A stretch of DNA of 64,000 nucleotides. It comes from Flavobacteriales bacterium (GTDB lineage: Bacteria > Bacteroidota > Bacteroidia > Flavobacteriales_D > Sanyastnellaceae). The stretch is from assembly GCA_016722445.1 (NCBI GenBank), contig JADKIZ010000003.1, forward strand, positions 1 to 64,000, read 5' to 3'. Of this stretch, positions 63,544 through 64,000 are shown one piece after another. The number at the start of each line of letters is the position of its first letter. The first letter of the stretch is position 1. The position numbers and the translations under genes are program-made. The notes under the pieces are model-generated. The model ran no database searches, was not told the origin of the DNA, and saw only the letters and a program-made list of their open reading frames with translations.

Positions 63544-64000
63544 AAACGATATTGAACATATTGCTTTCACTATTGGTCTTACATGCACATGCGCAAAACC
63601 GCATTTGTGAATTAGAATTTGTACCCATGTTTCAAGGAGAGCCTTTGATCATAGGCAAATACTACTTCGATCCAATTCATCAGGACAGCATTTGTATTAC
63701 GTCTTTGAAATTTTATGTGACATTAAAAGACAAACACGAAGAGAGGTACGAAGACAAAGTGAAATTGATGGAATATGATGAAGAAAACCGTCACCTCACA
63801 TACCATCAAAATCTAACTGATGTCCCCTCCGAACGAGAACTTCTAATTGGCATTGACAGCACGCTCAATACATGTGGAGCATTAAGCGGCGATCTCGATC
63901 CATCTGTTGGCATGTATTGGACCTGGAATACAGGCTATATCAATGTTAAAATAGAAGGCCGTAGCAAAAACTGCTCAGCACTGAAGCACGAATTCCAATT
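63540..64000 (+). CDS. MbnP-like copper-binding protein family member, 3' end outside window
   Basis: About 153 residues seen, open to the edge. TTG start at 63540 overlaps the preceding TGA stop (TTGA). The signal reads KTILNILLSLLVLHAHAQ. Conserved block: LSGDLDPSVGMYWTWNTGY followed by INVKIEG, as in MbnP-type proteins (copper-binding, usually paired with the diheme peroxidase-like MbnH). A Cys is seen at ICELEF and TCGALS. Position in an ECF-sigma operon with a Spy/CpxP-like protein supports a copper or metal role. The neighbouring MbnH gene would lie just outside the window. Confidence 0.75.
   Translation, partial: MKTILNILLSLLVLHAHAQNRICELEFVPMFQGEPLIIGKYYFDPIHQDSICITSLKFYVTLKDKHEERYEDKVKLMEYDEENRHLTYHQNLTDVPSERELLIGIDSTLNTCGALSGDLDPSVGMYWTWNTGYINVKIEGRSKNCSALKHEFQ

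Overview
The window looks like a Bacteroidota chromosome, probably a Flavobacteriales- or Chitinophagales-like lineage. Evidence: at least seven secreted proteins end in type IX secretion (T9SS) C-terminal sorting domains; upstream regions carry the Bacteroidota -7 promoter element TAnnTTTG and mostly lack Shine-Dalgarno sequences; the modules are phylum-typical (SprB repeats, HYR modules, GWxTD protein, a RibBA with a decayed second half). No prophage, integrative element, rRNA, tRNA or CRISPR array was recognised. At least ten single-base frame breaks interrupt otherwise intact genes (bestrophin, recQ, htpG, a multiheme cytochrome, two giant surface proteins). Most sit in short homopolymers, so consensus error is the simplest reading.

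Layout. 1-6 kb: an OmpA/PD40-type envelope protein cut by the edge, an orphan histidine kinase, and a methionine/threonine-branch operon (metB-hom) behind a SAM-I riboswitch with its attenuator, then a frameshifted bestrophin channel. 6-8 kb: a SMUG2-type uracil glycosylase and ribBA. 8-18 kb: a roughly 2,460-residue surface protein with an Asp-rich repeat array and about 18 HYR-type modules, then a DUF4397 T9SS cargo. 18-25 kb: a CarH-like B12-binding MerR regulator and an ECF sigma factor with two identical 30-bp dyads in the sigma promoter, zinc-independent L31, a five-heme T9SS cytochrome, an SDR enzyme and a 2OG-Fe(II) oxygenase separated by a 180-bp imperfect palindrome. 25-32 kb: a SprB-repeat surface protein and a divergent pair of a carbohydrate-binding-like T9SS protein and a GH13 alpha-amylase. 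32-42 kb: thioesterase, RlmI-type methyltransferase, RecQ, small proteins with their own terminators, and a 1,492-residue exported protein of unknown function. 41-49 kb: fhs-fdhD, an RDD protein, another T9SS cargo and htpG. 49-57 kb: acetyltransferase, IS200-type HUH protein, AsmA-like protein coupled to a carboxylesterase, DUF2007 protein, and rpsF-rpsR-rplI. 57-64 kb: PKD T9SS protein, ComEC, a glycosyltransferase, a GWxTD protein, and an ECF sigma operon running through a small membrane protein and a Spy/CpxP-like protein into an MbnP-like protein cut by the edge.

The genes suggest a free-living, probably aerobic heterotroph that invests heavily in surface-attached or secreted proteins (adhesion, starch use, surface redox). 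The most interesting non-routine signals are the paired dyads upstream of the CarH-associated sigma gene, the sigma/Spy/MbnP metal-stress operon, the T9SS multiheme cytochrome, the long palindrome at 23.75-23.93 kb, and the orphan small-ORF and terminator units around 35.5-41.5 kb.
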